A stretch of DNA of 64,000 nt from contig NZ_FNGV01000003.1 in the NCBI RefSeq assembly GCF_900103215.1, positions 124,001-188,000 of the forward strand, in the 5' to 3' direction. The DNA comes from Kriegella aquimaris (GTDB lineage: Bacteria > Bacteroidota > Bacteroidia > Flavobacteriales > Flavobacteriaceae). The notes below the pieces were generated by a model. It did no database searches. It worked only from the letters and a program-made list of their open reading frames with translations, and was not told the DNA's origin. Both the position numbers and the translations under genes were made by a program. Below, in pieces: positions 54,615 through 63,124 of this stretch (positions are counted from its first letter, which is position 1; every line of letters starts with the position of its first letter).

Positions 54615-55808
54615 TTACAAGCTCTTCTTGATGATTTGTGCAATTTTTTCCGCCCGTTGTCGCATTTCGTTTTCACTCCATCCCAATTTAATCAAACAAG
54701 AGATATTACGCCCAACCCAATGGTCAGATTGCGAAAAATCACAAGTTTCTAAATCTTGAAGTCCCTCAAGAGTTTCTTTTGGTAATTTCCCCAAAGATTT
54801 CCTTTCGGTTAAATGTTCCCACTTCCGGTAATAATGCCAATTGTTATGAAACCAGTAAAAACAGCCATCAACACCTTCATCACCCATTGCAGCGTGTACT
54901 TCTTCCGCCAAGGCCATTGAAGGCAAAAAGAAACTGAGAAAAGAATAGTTTTCAATTCCTCCTTTAGGAACTCGTCTAAAACTAACTTCAGAAATATCTT
55001 CCAAAACCGTTCTTAGTATGGAATAATTCCTTTTTTGGATGGATAAAAACTCATCTAAGCGGGCCAATTGTGCCAGTCCTACAGCCGCATGCAATTCAGA
55101 TATTCTGTAATTGTACCCTAAAAATGGATGGGTTTCCGCTCCCCTATCCTTTCCCACGTGGTCATGCCCATGATCGGAATAATGGTCGGCATTTTTGTAA
55201 AATTTCTTATTGTTGGTAATAATCGCACCACCTTCCCCGCAGGTAATCGTTTTTACATAATCGAAGGAAAAAACACCCAAATCGCCATAACTCCCCAAAG
55301 GCTTCTTATTAAAAGTGCCGCCAATCGCCTGACAAGCATCTTCCAACAAAAGTAGATTGTGCTTTTCGCAAATGGATTTCAATGCTGCAAGATCAGCCAT
55401 CGAACCACACATATGTACGGGCATAACTACCCGTGTTCGTTCGGTAATGGCATTTTCAACAGCTTTCGGATTTAAGGTCAGCGTATCATCGACATCAACC
55501 AGAATGGGTACCGCACCAATGGCAAGAATGGACTCAAAACTGGCTACAAAGGTAAAGGTGGGGATAATCACTTCGTCTCCTGCTCCTACTCCCGCAACGG
55601 CCAAAGCTACCGTCAAGGCTGCCGTACCACTACTGACCAGTTGTGCGTAATCGACTTGCATTCGTTGTGATAAAGCTTTTTCAAGCTCAACAGCCTTCCA
55701 GTGGCCATTTCTCATGCCATCAAAGCCGTAGCGCATTAAAACGGTAGAATCGAGTACCTCGTTTACTTGTGCTTTTTCTTTATCTCCAAAAAGTTCAAAT
55801 CCTGGCAT
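54615..55808 (-). CDS. DegT-family PLP aminotransferase, KdnA-like
   Basis: 397 residues. Fold type I aminotransferase of the DegT/DnrJ/EryC1 family; the PLP lysine is in SFDYVKTITCGEGG and the loop VVMPVHMCGSMADL is conserved. MPGFELFG at the start, YSDHGHDHVGKDRGAE, VDGCFYWFHNNWHY and SCLIKLGWSE are the same blocks I recall from KdnA of Shewanella, which transfers an amino group to make 8-amino-3,8-dideoxy-octulosonate (Kdo8N) for lipopolysaccharide. The match to KdnA is from memory. The partner dehydrogenase KdnB is not adjacent. It starts the minus-strand group with nitroreductase and TauE-type genes upstream. Confidence 0.75.
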   Translation of the reverse strand: MPGFELFGDKEKAQVNEVLDSTVLMRYGFDGMRNGHWKAVELEKALSQRMQVDYAQLVSSGTAALTVALAVAGVGAGDEVIIPTFTFVASFESILAIGAVPILVDVDDTLTLNPKAVENAITERTRVVMPVHMCGSMADLAALKSICEKHNLLLLEDACQAIGGTFNKKPLGSYGDLGVFSFDYVKTITCGEGGAIITNNKKFYKNADHYSDHGHDHVGKDRGAETHPFLGYNYRISELHAAVGLAQLARLDEFLSIQKRNYSILRTVLEDISEVSFRRVPKGGIENYSFLSFFLPSMALAEEVHAAMGDEGVDGCFYWFHNNWHYYRKWEHLTERKSLGKLPKETLEGLQDLETCDFSQSDHWVGRNISCLIKLGWSENEMRQRAEKIAQIIKKSL

Positions 55809-55844
55809 AAATAGTTATTGTTGGTTGTTGGCTGAAAATAATTT

Positions 55845-56480
55845 TTAAAGAATATCGATAATACTATCATCGATATTTCTTCTTACTTTTTTAAATTCGG
55901 AAAACATATCGTCGGAGGCCCTATAACCGACCGGAAGCACCAATACGGAAGTCAAACCTCTTTTCTTTAAATCCAATATTTTATCGTATGATTCCGATTC
56001 AAAACCTTCCATCGGACAAGAATCAATTTTTTCAAGGGCGCATATGGTCAGTAGGTTTCCCATGGCCAAATAGGCCTGATTAATACTCCATTGCCGTATT
56101 TCTTCCACCTTTTTATTGGAAAAATCGGCTACTAGTGCCTCTTTAAACGGATTCAATATTTCATCGCTGGTTCCGCGGACTTTTTTTATCTGATCAAAAT
56201 AACCAGCAATGTATTCATCGTCAACACGATTCTCAATACAAATGATGAGAACGTGTGATGCTTGAGCCACTTGTTGCTGATTAAAAGAATGGGAAACAAG
56301 TTGCTTTTGAATCTTTTTATTTCTTAAGACCACCAATTTTATGGGCTGTAGTCCGTAAGAAGTAGCCGTAAGATTGAATGCCTGCTTTAATTTTCTGATA
56401 TCCTCGGACGACAGTACTTTCTCGGAATCAAATTTTTTGACCGCATAGCGCCATTTCAGATGTTCGATACTGTCGTGCAT
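55845..56480 (-). CDS. Nitroreductase family protein
   Basis: 211 residues of the NAD(P)H-dependent FMN nitroreductase fold: LKWRYAVKKFDSEK at the start, FNLTATSYGLQPIKLVVL and FNQQQVAQASHVLIICIENR in the middle, VLPVGYRASDD at the C-terminus. It probably reduces nitro compounds, quinones or dihydropteridine-like substrates. It lies 7 bp after the TauE-type gene and 36 bp before the KdnA-like gene, so the three may be one unit. Confidence 0.88.
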   Translation of the reverse strand: MHDSIEHLKWRYAVKKFDSEKVLSSEDIRKLKQAFNLTATSYGLQPIKLVVLRNKKIQKQLVSHSFNQQQVAQASHVLIICIENRVDDEYIAGYFDQIKKVRGTSDEILNPFKEALVADFSNKKVEEIRQWSINQAYLAMGNLLTICALEKIDSCPMEGFESESYDKILDLKKRGLTSVLVLPVGYRASDDMFSEFKKVRRNIDDSIIDIL

Positions 56481-56487
56481 ATACTTT

Positions 56488-57246
56488 CTAATTAAAAAAC
56501 CACAATTTTATTGACATGATCGTAATCATGATGACAAGTAATACCTTGACGATGCCATCACCCTTATTTACTGACCACCTACTGGTAATCCATCCGCCCA
56601 AGGCCTGACCGGACGCCAAGGTCAATCCGATTTCCCAATCCAACTTACCGTTAAGCCCGAAAAGTATCAAAGCAGCAATAGTATACAGGGTCATTACCAC
56701 GGCTTTTATGACATTTGATTTAATCAACGTCATTTTATTGATAGAGGACAACGCCAAAAGTATAAAAATACCCGTTCCCGCTTGAATAAAACCACCATAA
56801 ATTCCTATAAAAAAGAAAGCTATGACTGCCCAAATCATATGTTTCCCGGTAAGTCTTTCAGCAATATCTGCTATTGATCGCTTGGGTTGAAGTACCATAA
56901 AAGTCACTATAACGACCATTACAATAGCCAGTACACGGTTGAAAAGTCGTTCATCTATTTCGATAGCCAGTTTTGAACCGATCAACGTTCCTACAATTGC
57001 GGATGCCGATAAATACCAAATAAAGCGGGAACTGATTTGCATTCCCTTGCTTTTATAGCCCACAATATTGGCGAAACCTTGTATGAGTATAGCAATTCTA
57101 TTCGTGCCATTGGCAACGCTTGGTGGCAACCCCATAAAAATAAGAATAGGTAAGGTCAGTAGAGACCCGCCACCCGCCAACGTATTTATAAAAGCTACTA
57201 ATACCCCCAATAGGGCCAAGAAAACATAGTGGTACCATTCTTCCAT
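56488..57246 (-). CDS. TauE/SafE-type sulfite exporter family protein
   Basis: 252 residues from the ATG at 57244-57246; an ATG at 57261 would add five. Eight membrane segments with the family hallmarks GVLVAFINTLAGGGSLLTLPIL at the start (in pieces VAFINTLAGGGS, LLTLPIL) and IGIYGGFIQAGTGIF in the middle. The family exports small anions such as sulfite or sulfoacetate. The substrate here is unknown. No sulfur metabolism genes are nearby. Confidence 0.9.
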   Translation of the reverse strand: MEEWYHYVFLALLGVLVAFINTLAGGGSLLTLPILIFMGLPPSVANGTNRIAILIQGFANIVGYKSKGMQISSRFIWYLSASAIVGTLIGSKLAIEIDERLFNRVLAIVMVVIVTFMVLQPKRSIADIAERLTGKHMIWAVIAFFFIGIYGGFIQAGTGIFILLALSSINKMTLIKSNVIKAVVMTLYTIAALILFGLNGKLDWEIGLTLASGQALGGWITSRWSVNKGDGIVKVLLVIMITIMSIKLWFFN

Positions 57247-57310
57247 GGCGCAAAAATACATGCTAGAATAAGATAAATATAAGTTTATCTAAAAATAATA
57301 TTACACTTCT

Positions 57311-57341
57311 TTTACAGAATTGAAAAAGGTTAGTATATTTG
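57311..57341 (+). promoter_or_regulatory. Promoter of the tRNA-Ser gene
   Basis: TATATTTG (57334-57341) is an exact TAnnTTTG match. TTTA (57311-57314) lies 19 bp upstream, close to the -33 TTTG. It gives a leader of about 65 nt, which contains an inverted repeat (TTCAGTAG with CTGCTGAA). Confidence 0.65.
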
Positions 57342-57412
57342 CACCCGCCTACGCAACCTATTGTTGCTTCAGTAGTAAAATACTGCTGAAATCTTTTAAA
57401 GATGTATCGACC

Positions 57413-57497
57413 GGAGAAATGGCAGAGTGGTCGAATGCGGCAGTCTTGAAAACTGTTGAGGGTCACACCTCCGGGGGTTCGAATCCCTCTTTCTCCG
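57413..57497 (+). tRNA. tRNA-Ser(TGA)
   Basis: An 85-nt cloverleaf with a long variable arm. The acceptor stem GGAGAAA (57413-57419) pairs with TTTCTCC (57490-57496). The anticodon loop CTTGAAA holds TGA at 57447-57449, which reads UCA serine codons. The T arm GGGGGTTCGAATCCCTC is present. The discriminator base is G (57497); CCA is not encoded. Confidence 0.96.
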
Positions 57498-57503
57498 CTG
57501 AAT

Positions 57504-57545
57504 AAAAACCCAACTATCTAATTTATAGACTGTTGGGTTTTTTTA
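57504..57545 (+). terminator. Terminator of the tRNA-Ser gene
   Basis: AACCCAAC (57507-57514) pairs with GTTGGGTT (57532-57539), followed by TTTTT. It starts about 7 bp past the tRNA. Confidence 0.85.
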
Positions 57546-57798
57546 TGAGCTTTTTAAATTTTGATATTAAATGAGAGATTATAAGAAATGTTGTTTTTCT
57601 CTTTCACTTTCTATGGATTATTAGTGTCTTGGTTCCATACTTCATAAAACTATTGGATATTAAAGCTTTAAAGAACCTACACAAATTCGCTTTGAGCGAT
57701 GGCAGATAATTTAAAACTACGATTTAAGCATCGTTTTTTTGATATCTATCCTTTTACGATGGAAAGTCAGCTATAAGGAGTTTCAGGGACACTAAATA
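57546..57798. other. Gene-free stretch after the tRNA
   Basis: AT-rich, with no supported gene. A weak hairpin ACGAT...ATCGT (57719-57734) is followed by T7 on the plus strand and could also act in the other direction as the terminator of the radical SAM operon, whose last stop is at 57799. Confidence 0.4.
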
Positions 57799-58521
57799 TC
57801 ATACATCGATTTTATACGTACCCATTATCTTGTCCCAAAAATTAAAATATAAACCGTAATTTCCTTTAACCCCTTTATGATGTAAATCGTGATCATCGGG
57901 GGTATTCTGTAATTTAAACAGCTTTAGTACAGCAACCGAAAATCCCAAATGTATATAGGAATTATATATAATAACAAACGTTATAAATAGTACCAATGCC
58001 AGGTGATGAAATGGTATCACAAAGAGAATTATCGGTATTATACCTATAGAAATTATGGCTTCTATTGGATGAAAGGCGAAAGCTGCCCAGGGGCTGGGAC
58101 TATCAAATGTATGATGTACTTTATGCACATATTTAAAAAATAAGCGGTGATGGATCAACCGGTGTGTCCAATAAAAATAGGTGTCATGTAAAATGATCAT
58201 GATAACTATACTGGTCACAAAATAAATCAGGCCATGTTCATAAATATCAAAATAAATTTTGGTCATATCATTTCTTATCCAATATAAAAAAAGCCAAACT
58301 CCAAGGCTATAGATAAAAAAAGTAAGCACTGAGTATTTAATTTCTTTTGTAATCTGTGTTCTATTTGACCATTTGTTTTGTAATTTAAAGGAAGTCCATT
58401 GTGCTCTTTTCCATATATAAAAAAAGAAATAAAACAAACCGGCAATCAATAGATATCGTAACAAAAAAATTCCTGTAACCGCCATCCAAATTTCAAAATC
58501 CGTAAGATTACCTGTTATCAT
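57799..58521 (-). CDS. Sterol desaturase/fatty acid hydroxylase superfamily protein
   Basis: 240 residues with four or more membrane segments. Three histidine clusters that bind the di-iron centre are visible: HDTYFYWTHRLIHH, HKVHHTFDSPSPW and DHDLHHKGVKGNYG. These enzymes hydroxylate or desaturate lipids using oxygen. It is the last gene of the 57799-62011 operon, 12 bp after the radical SAM gene. The lipid substrate is unknown; its link to a radical SAM enzyme is unusual. Confidence 0.9.
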   Translation of the reverse strand: MITGNLTDFEIWMAVTGIFLLRYLLIAGLFYFFFYIWKRAQWTSFKLQNKWSNRTQITKEIKYSVLTFFIYSLGVWLFLYWIRNDMTKIYFDIYEHGLIYFVTSIVIMIILHDTYFYWTHRLIHHRLFFKYVHKVHHTFDSPSPWAAFAFHPIEAIISIGIIPIILFVIPFHHLALVLFITFVIIYNSYIHLGFSVAVLKLFKLQNTPDDHDLHHKGVKGNYGLYFNFWDKIMGTYKIDV

Positions 58522-58533
58522 AATTGTATGATG

Positions 58534-59763
58534 CTAATTATAGTTATTGCATCCGATTCGTTGCAATGTTGTTATATGGTCTTCAAAACAAACATCGAGC
58601 ACATTCCCACTTTTTTTATTGCAAAAGGGGCATGCATTGATATCTCCATCGGTATCTACATAAAAGCCCTTAATTCCGGCGCTATAACAACCTTGTCTTC
58701 TCTGATAATACCCATGGTAGGTAATGATAGGAAATGTTTCAAACTCGCTGTCAAAGTTCATTTTAAGGAAAAATTTCTCCAAAATCTGCAAGTGTTCTTG
58801 ATCAAGGGTAACATTCATATTTTTATAATGCCCAATCGGTTTTGGTTCTAGAAATTGGACAAAGGCTATATTAAACTTTTTTGCCAAGTGCATGTAGGAC
58901 ATTAAATTGTCATGAGAGACGAATTCCCTAGTCACACAAACGGAGAGTGCTACAACCAGATTCTGGTCATGAGCATTGCATATGGCTTGTTCTACCCAAT
59001 AATAAGCATCTTTAAAATGCCTAAATGCATTGTGTTTCTCTGGGATAAAGTGATCTAGACTGATAATTATCCCTGTAAGTCCTGACTTTTTTAACCTTTT
59101 GGCGTTTTCATTCGTAAACTTAAAACCAGAGGTCGCAATCCAACAATCGGTTTTCTTACTTGCCAGCGCCACTACCTCTTCCAAAGTATCTATCCTAAGT
59201 AAGGGTTCGCCTCCTGAAAATTGGAACTGACCAACACCATAGAATTGAAGCTTTTCAATTATCTGCTTTATTTCTTTCGTGGATAAAACATCCTTCTTAT
59301 TTAGGTTTTCCCATTCGTAACAATGGTCACATTGTAATGCACACTTTTTGGTGATGGCTATAAAAACGTTGTTGAACCGGTTTGTCTTTGATTTTATCTC
59401 TTTAAAATCATTTAGTTGTGCAGCGATAAAATTTTTGTAAACACTGCTGTTCCAACCCGGTGTATATAGTCCCATATAATACTTGCCACCTGCATAGACC
59501 ATTTTTCTTAGCCTGTGGTTTCCCAAAAACTTTCGCCGTAACCTTATTAAGTCCCTTAGCGCCTTAATCCAATCCATAGGACGATTATAATGTTTTATGG
59601 CTACCCCTAACAAACTCAACTTTAACCTTAAATGGACTAAGTTCAACTTTGTGCCGTTTATGATATGACTTCGTTTAAATTCATTATCGCAAGTTTTGAC
59701 TTTAACTTTATAGTCGGAACCAGGCCAAGACATCCGCATCGATATGGATTTTAAATCTGTCAT
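58534..59763 (-). CDS. Radical SAM/SPASM-like enzyme
   Basis: 409 residues. N-terminal extension (1-135) without known domain, then the radical SAM core with the 4Fe-4S motif CALQCDHC (CX3CX2C, in AITKKCALQCDHCYEW) and FSGGEPLLR. A C-terminal cysteine set (GCYSAG, INACPFCNKKSG, and the terminal IGCNNYN) fits a SPASM or twitch extension that binds extra iron-sulfur clusters, as in enzymes acting on peptides. Its start codon overlaps the stop of the upstream lipoprotein gene (TAATG). No obvious precursor peptide gene is adjacent, so the substrate is open. Confidence 0.85.
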   Translation of the reverse strand: MTDLKSISMRMSWPGSDYKVKVKTCDNEFKRSHIINGTKLNLVHLRLKLSLLGVAIKHYNRPMDWIKALRDLIRLRRKFLGNHRLRKMVYAGGKYYMGLYTPGWNSSVYKNFIAAQLNDFKEIKSKTNRFNNVFIAITKKCALQCDHCYEWENLNKKDVLSTKEIKQIIEKLQFYGVGQFQFSGGEPLLRIDTLEEVVALASKKTDCWIATSGFKFTNENAKRLKKSGLTGIIISLDHFIPEKHNAFRHFKDAYYWVEQAICNAHDQNLVVALSVCVTREFVSHDNLMSYMHLAKKFNIAFVQFLEPKPIGHYKNMNVTLDQEHLQILEKFFLKMNFDSEFETFPIITYHGYYQRRQGCYSAGIKGFYVDTDGDINACPFCNKKSGNVLDVCFEDHITTLQRIGCNNYN

Positions 59764-61451
59764 TATTGAATCGCATTAAAATCAATACCGTTCACAAAAT
59801 CGAAATAGCGCTTTTCGGAAAATCGGGTAAATTCACTGTTATACTTAAAGGTCTTAAGATTATCAAAATCGGGAATCCCTTTATAATCCCTTATATAATT
59901 GTAATAGCCCCTGTTTTTGAGAAAAACGGACTGTTTTTGGTGGTTTCTGTTTTCTTTGGCAATAAATATAACTTCGACCTCATCACCAATTCTCGGTTGT
60001 TCAAAGTAGTTTTGGTCGGCAACCGCCAACAAGGATGTCACATCAATACCATTTTGATCTGTAGCTTTGTAGGGTTTGATATATTCTATTTCCACTGGCA
60101 CATTGACGGAATAATCTATGCCCACATAATCAACTTCCCAGAACATGAAGCCCGTTTCCAGTTTTATCTCAAGCTTATCAGACCCTGATTCTTCCAATTT
60201 TAAAGGTATTGCCAAATCTCGCATGGCTAAAGGCCCTACTGTATTTATCTTTTCTATCAATTCCCATTTACCGCTATTTTTCACGTAAATCGATAGTGGT
60301 ATGTGCTGGTCAACTAACCATTGTTTTATTTTTTGACCCTCAATCTTTTGTTGATTTTTTTGAAAAGTATTGTAGTAATATCCAAATTGTTCGTTAAATT
60401 TTCCGAAAACATAGTCAAGCCAAACGGTATTTTTAAGTGTTAAATATAGTTTTGCTGCCTCATTATCTTTTGGTTTCTCAAACTCGAAGATTATACTTCT
60501 TGTACTATTTTCAGAGCTTGTCAACGATGAATTGAATGTGTAATAATCATTATCCTTATGTAAGGCGGGTGATAAATGGACGGTTCCATCTTCTAAAATC
60601 ACCTTTCTTGGTCTGTCGATACTCTTGAAGGTTTGAATGTCTCCATACACATCTAACAAAACCTCCAAATTTTCACTATGATTCGCTACCATAAGTTCTA
60701 GTTGATCCGTATACTGAATTTCTTTTAATTGGTTGGTCACCTTTACTTTATAAGCACCATTTTCGGATGTAAAATTCGGTAATGGCAGATAATCATCGTG
60801 CTGCATGGTAGGAGTGATTATTCCCGGGTATAGCTCCCCGACAAAATCATAGGTATGCCCATTTTTAATGTATACAAAAGGGCAAGAACTTTTTGTGGCG
60901 AAATAAATAATTAGAATAACAAAAAATAATCCAATGCTTGTGAGTACAATATTCACTACCGCACGCCCCGTATTCTTATCGTTAATGGAAATGTTGTTAA
61001 TTGCCGACAAAGGTATTTCTATGGTACTATTGTGCTTAAAATCAATTGGTTTTTTTAAGTAAAAATGAATTTCGTTTAATGGATCCGAGTTCAACTTTTT
61101 GTATCTATGAACCTTTTTCTCTTCTCTTTTGGATTGATCGTTATGCGCATTGCTTAAAAATTGGAGCGTTCCTTTTATGATTTGCTCATCATCGTTGATG
61201 ACCATATCACTAAGATGATAAGCGGATTCACCGGAATGAATAATTACATACTTATCCAACTTATTAAAATCATGAACTTGTTTTGAAAGCCCTTCGTCAT
61301 CTGAAGCAACGTTCTTGACCGTGTAATACGAACAAGAAAATGAGATGTTTAGAATAGCCAAAGCGAAAAAAATTGAAATATAGTTCGCGTATTTTCTCGC
61401 TAATTGGAACAGCATAGTGGTTAAATGGCCTTTTTTTGCTTGTAATTCCAT
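59763..61451 (-). CDS. Large lipoprotein with internal membrane segment, unknown function
   Basis: 562 residues from the ATG at 61449-61451; an ATG at 61415 (giving 550) starts directly before a hydrophobic signal ending in a lipobox-like ISFSC. An internal hydrophobic helix (VLTSIGLFFVILIIYFA, about 165-185) is followed by CPFVYIKNGHTYDFVGELYPG. The remainder is beta-rich (about 220-560, with GSDKLEIKLETGFMFWEVDYVG). It is probably membrane-anchored with a periplasmic body. The family is not recognised. It is 11 bp after the outer-membrane-like gene and overlaps the radical SAM gene by one base. Confidence 0.7.
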   Translation of the reverse strand: MELQAKKGHLTTMLFQLARKYANYISIFFALAILNISFSCSYYTVKNVASDDEGLSKQVHDFNKLDKYVIIHSGESAYHLSDMVINDDEQIIKGTLQFLSNAHNDQSKREEKKVHRYKKLNSDPLNEIHFYLKKPIDFKHNSTIEIPLSAINNISINDKNTGRAVVNIVLTSIGLFFVILIIYFATKSSCPFVYIKNGHTYDFVGELYPGIITPTMQHDDYLPLPNFTSENGAYKVKVTNQLKEIQYTDQLELMVANHSENLEVLLDVYGDIQTFKSIDRPRKVILEDGTVHLSPALHKDNDYYTFNSSLTSSENSTRSIIFEFEKPKDNEAAKLYLTLKNTVWLDYVFGKFNEQFGYYYNTFQKNQQKIEGQKIKQWLVDQHIPLSIYVKNSGKWELIEKINTVGPLAMRDLAIPLKLEESGSDKLEIKLETGFMFWEVDYVGIDYSVNVPVEIEYIKPYKATDQNGIDVTSLLAVADQNYFEQPRIGDEVEVIFIAKENRNHQKQSVFLKNRGYYNYIRDYKGIPDFDNLKTFKYNSEFTRFSEKRYFDFVNGIDFNAIQ

Positions 61452-61462
61452 TGTTTTGATTT

Positions 61463-62011
61463 TTATCGGTCGTATGTTTTATTTCTATATACCAAAGTAA
61501 AGTTCACGTTGATTAACGGTACAATTCCATTAACAGTGATGTTTGGGTTTACTCCAATACCTAAATTCGGAGTAATAAAATAATTGGCCTTTATTCTAAC
61601 GGGAAGTCCTATGGTTGAAGTAGTTACCTTGGTGTCAAATAAGATATACTTATTGGTATAATAACCTAGCCCTGCGTGACCTTCAAGTATAAATCGTCCG
61701 CGCTCTAAAAACTTCAAACCTATAGTGAGATTAATTTCTGAATAAACTTCCTTTTCCAAATCCAACTTATTAAGACTGGTACCATAATAGATAGCGAAAA
61801 AATAATCATCTAGTTCAAAAATCAAGTCGGCAATTAGATTGGAGCCGTTAAGTTCATTTTCAGAATAGCTATCGTGGATGAGGAAACCATCATAAACACC
61901 CACACCTAAGCTCAATGAACTGAATCTTAGTACGCCCCCATCTTGCGCATTATTAAAGTAGACGGTAAATACGACCACCATGAAAGCTGATTTTAATTTA
62001 AGTGTTGACAT
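61463..62011 (-). CDS. Small beta-barrel outer-membrane-like protein
   Basis: 182 residues. Signal peptide (KSAFMVVVFTVYFNNAQ), then alternating beta strands (LRFSSLSLGVGVYDG, LIFELDDYFFAIYYG, RFILEGHAGLGYYTN, VPLINVNFTLVYRN) consistent with an eight-stranded barrel. It is the first gene of the radical SAM operon and lies next to the divergent LuxR-type gene. Confidence 0.7.
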   Translation of the reverse strand: MSTLKLKSAFMVVVFTVYFNNAQDGGVLRFSSLSLGVGVYDGFLIHDSYSENELNGSNLIADLIFELDDYFFAIYYGTSLNKLDLEKEVYSEINLTIGLKFLERGRFILEGHAGLGYYTNKYILFDTKVTTSTIGLPVRIKANYFITPNLGIGVNPNITVNGIVPLINVNFTLVYRNKTYDR

Positions 62012-62072
62012 GAAGCGCTGCTTTTGAACAATCGGGAGAGATAATCAAAGAAAAGCATTGATGGAAACATAT

Positions 62073-62096
62073 AAAATACGGGAATACACGTATTTT
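62073..62096. promoter_or_regulatory. Inverted repeat between OMP operon and LuxR-type gene
   Basis: AAAATACG (62073-62080) pairs perfectly with CGTATTTT (62089-62096) around an 8-bp spacer, in the 115-bp gap between divergent genes. The position suits an operator bound by the regulator at 62127-62849 to control itself, the operon, or both. Confidence 0.5.
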
Positions 62097-62126
62097 TCTT
62101 TATCTTAAGGGTAATAAACTGAAAAA

Positions 62127-62849
62127 ATGGATGGAAAAGATTATTTTCTAAACCAATTGAGTAATCTCAAAGCTGATTTGCATTCCATGAACGCTCAGGC
62201 CATTAAGAAAAAGTTTTCTTTATTTCCCAATCAAGCAGTTTCTATATATGATTACAACACCTTTGAATTAAAGTATGTAGATGGTTTCCAAATGTTTGGA
62301 ATGAAAAATGATGAAATTACGATGGTCGACGTATTTAATACCGCGGTACCTGAACATCGAGAAGTTTGTGGGGAATTGAGCGGAAAGATTCTTCAATTTG
62401 CTAAAGACCGTCTAATTAAAAAAGACTCACATGTACTCAATATGACATATGCCGGGCTTCACAAAGACGGAACCCGTATGCACATCATGTTCCAAGCAAA
62501 AATTTTTGAAACTACCTCAGACGAAATTATCAAATCGGCCTGCACGATGATGACCCACCTTCCTCATCTAAAACCACCAAATATTGTTAGTTGGAGTGTT
62601 CATGGCCCTTCTTTTGATCATGTATATAAATTACTTGACAAAAGTATTGTAAGCCCAAATCACATTAGGTCTCGGGAACAAGAAATATTACAACTAATGT
62701 CGGGGGGATTAACGATGCATGAAATGGCCGATAATTTATGTATATCTAATCGTACAGTAGAAAAGCATTTAGAAAACCTAAGACATCGATTCAATTGCCA
62801 GAATTCCATTCAGCTAGTCGCTTTTGCTAAGGATATGGAATTGTTATAA
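62127..62849 (+). CDS. LuxR-family transcriptional regulator with N-terminal PAS-like domain
   Basis: 240 residues. Residues about 30-160 form a PAS-like sensor (SIYDYNTFELKYVDGFQMFGM, LNMTYAGLHKDGTRMHIMFQ). The C-terminus is a LuxR helix-turn-helix: SREQEILQLMSGGLTMHEMA and LCISNRTVEKHLENLRHRF. No receiver domain is present. It probably controls the divergent outer-membrane/radical SAM operon through the inverted repeat at 62073-62096; the ligand is unknown. Confidence 0.88.
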   Translation: MDGKDYFLNQLSNLKADLHSMNAQAIKKKFSLFPNQAVSIYDYNTFELKYVDGFQMFGMKNDEITMVDVFNTAVPEHREVCGELSGKILQFAKDRLIKKDSHVLNMTYAGLHKDGTRMHIMFQAKIFETTSDEIIKSACTMMTHLPHLKPPNIVSWSVHGPSFDHVYKLLDKSIVSPNHIRSREQEILQLMSGGLTMHEMADNLCISNRTVEKHLENLRHRFNCQNSIQLVAFAKDMELL

Positions 62850-62896
62850 CATATTCATTGAATGACCGATTGGAAAGAAGGTCGACTGAAATGTAC

Positions 62897-63124
62897 TTAA
62901 ATTCCCGAATTGGGTCTTCCTTTTAATCGAATATCAATTCTTTTTTTCTTAGCGGTCAACCGCTTCATGACATCCATTAGGTTTGCATCTTGTGTTTTCT
63001 TATAAATCTCATTGATTTCTAAAATAAGTCGTTTAGCCTCTCTTGAAGCTGTCACTCTATCACTCGTAGACATATGAGTCATCTTAGTCTCTTCAAAAAT
63101 CGTTGCCTCTTCTAAAATATCCAT
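62897..63124 (-). CDS. Small conserved-looking basic helical protein
   Basis: 75 residues, all helix, basic C-terminus (RLTAKKKRIDIRLKGRPNSG) and an acidic N-terminus. No signal or membrane segment. The frame converges with the LuxR-type gene, 47 bp away. No family is recognised, but the charge pattern suggests binding of nucleic acid or a partner protein. Confidence 0.6.
   Translation of the reverse strand: MDILEEATIFEETKMTHMSTSDRVTASREAKRLILEINEIYKKTQDANLMDVMKRLTAKKKRIDIRLKGRPNSGI

Noticed and set aside
54396-54759. Plus-strand frames of 106-118 codons
   Set aside because: They run across the start of the hydrolase gene and the end of the aminotransferase gene in antisense and lack coding features.
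57320-57505. 61-codon plus-strand frame over the tRNA region
   Set aside because: It is formed by the tRNA-Ser gene and its leader; the cloverleaf is unambiguous.
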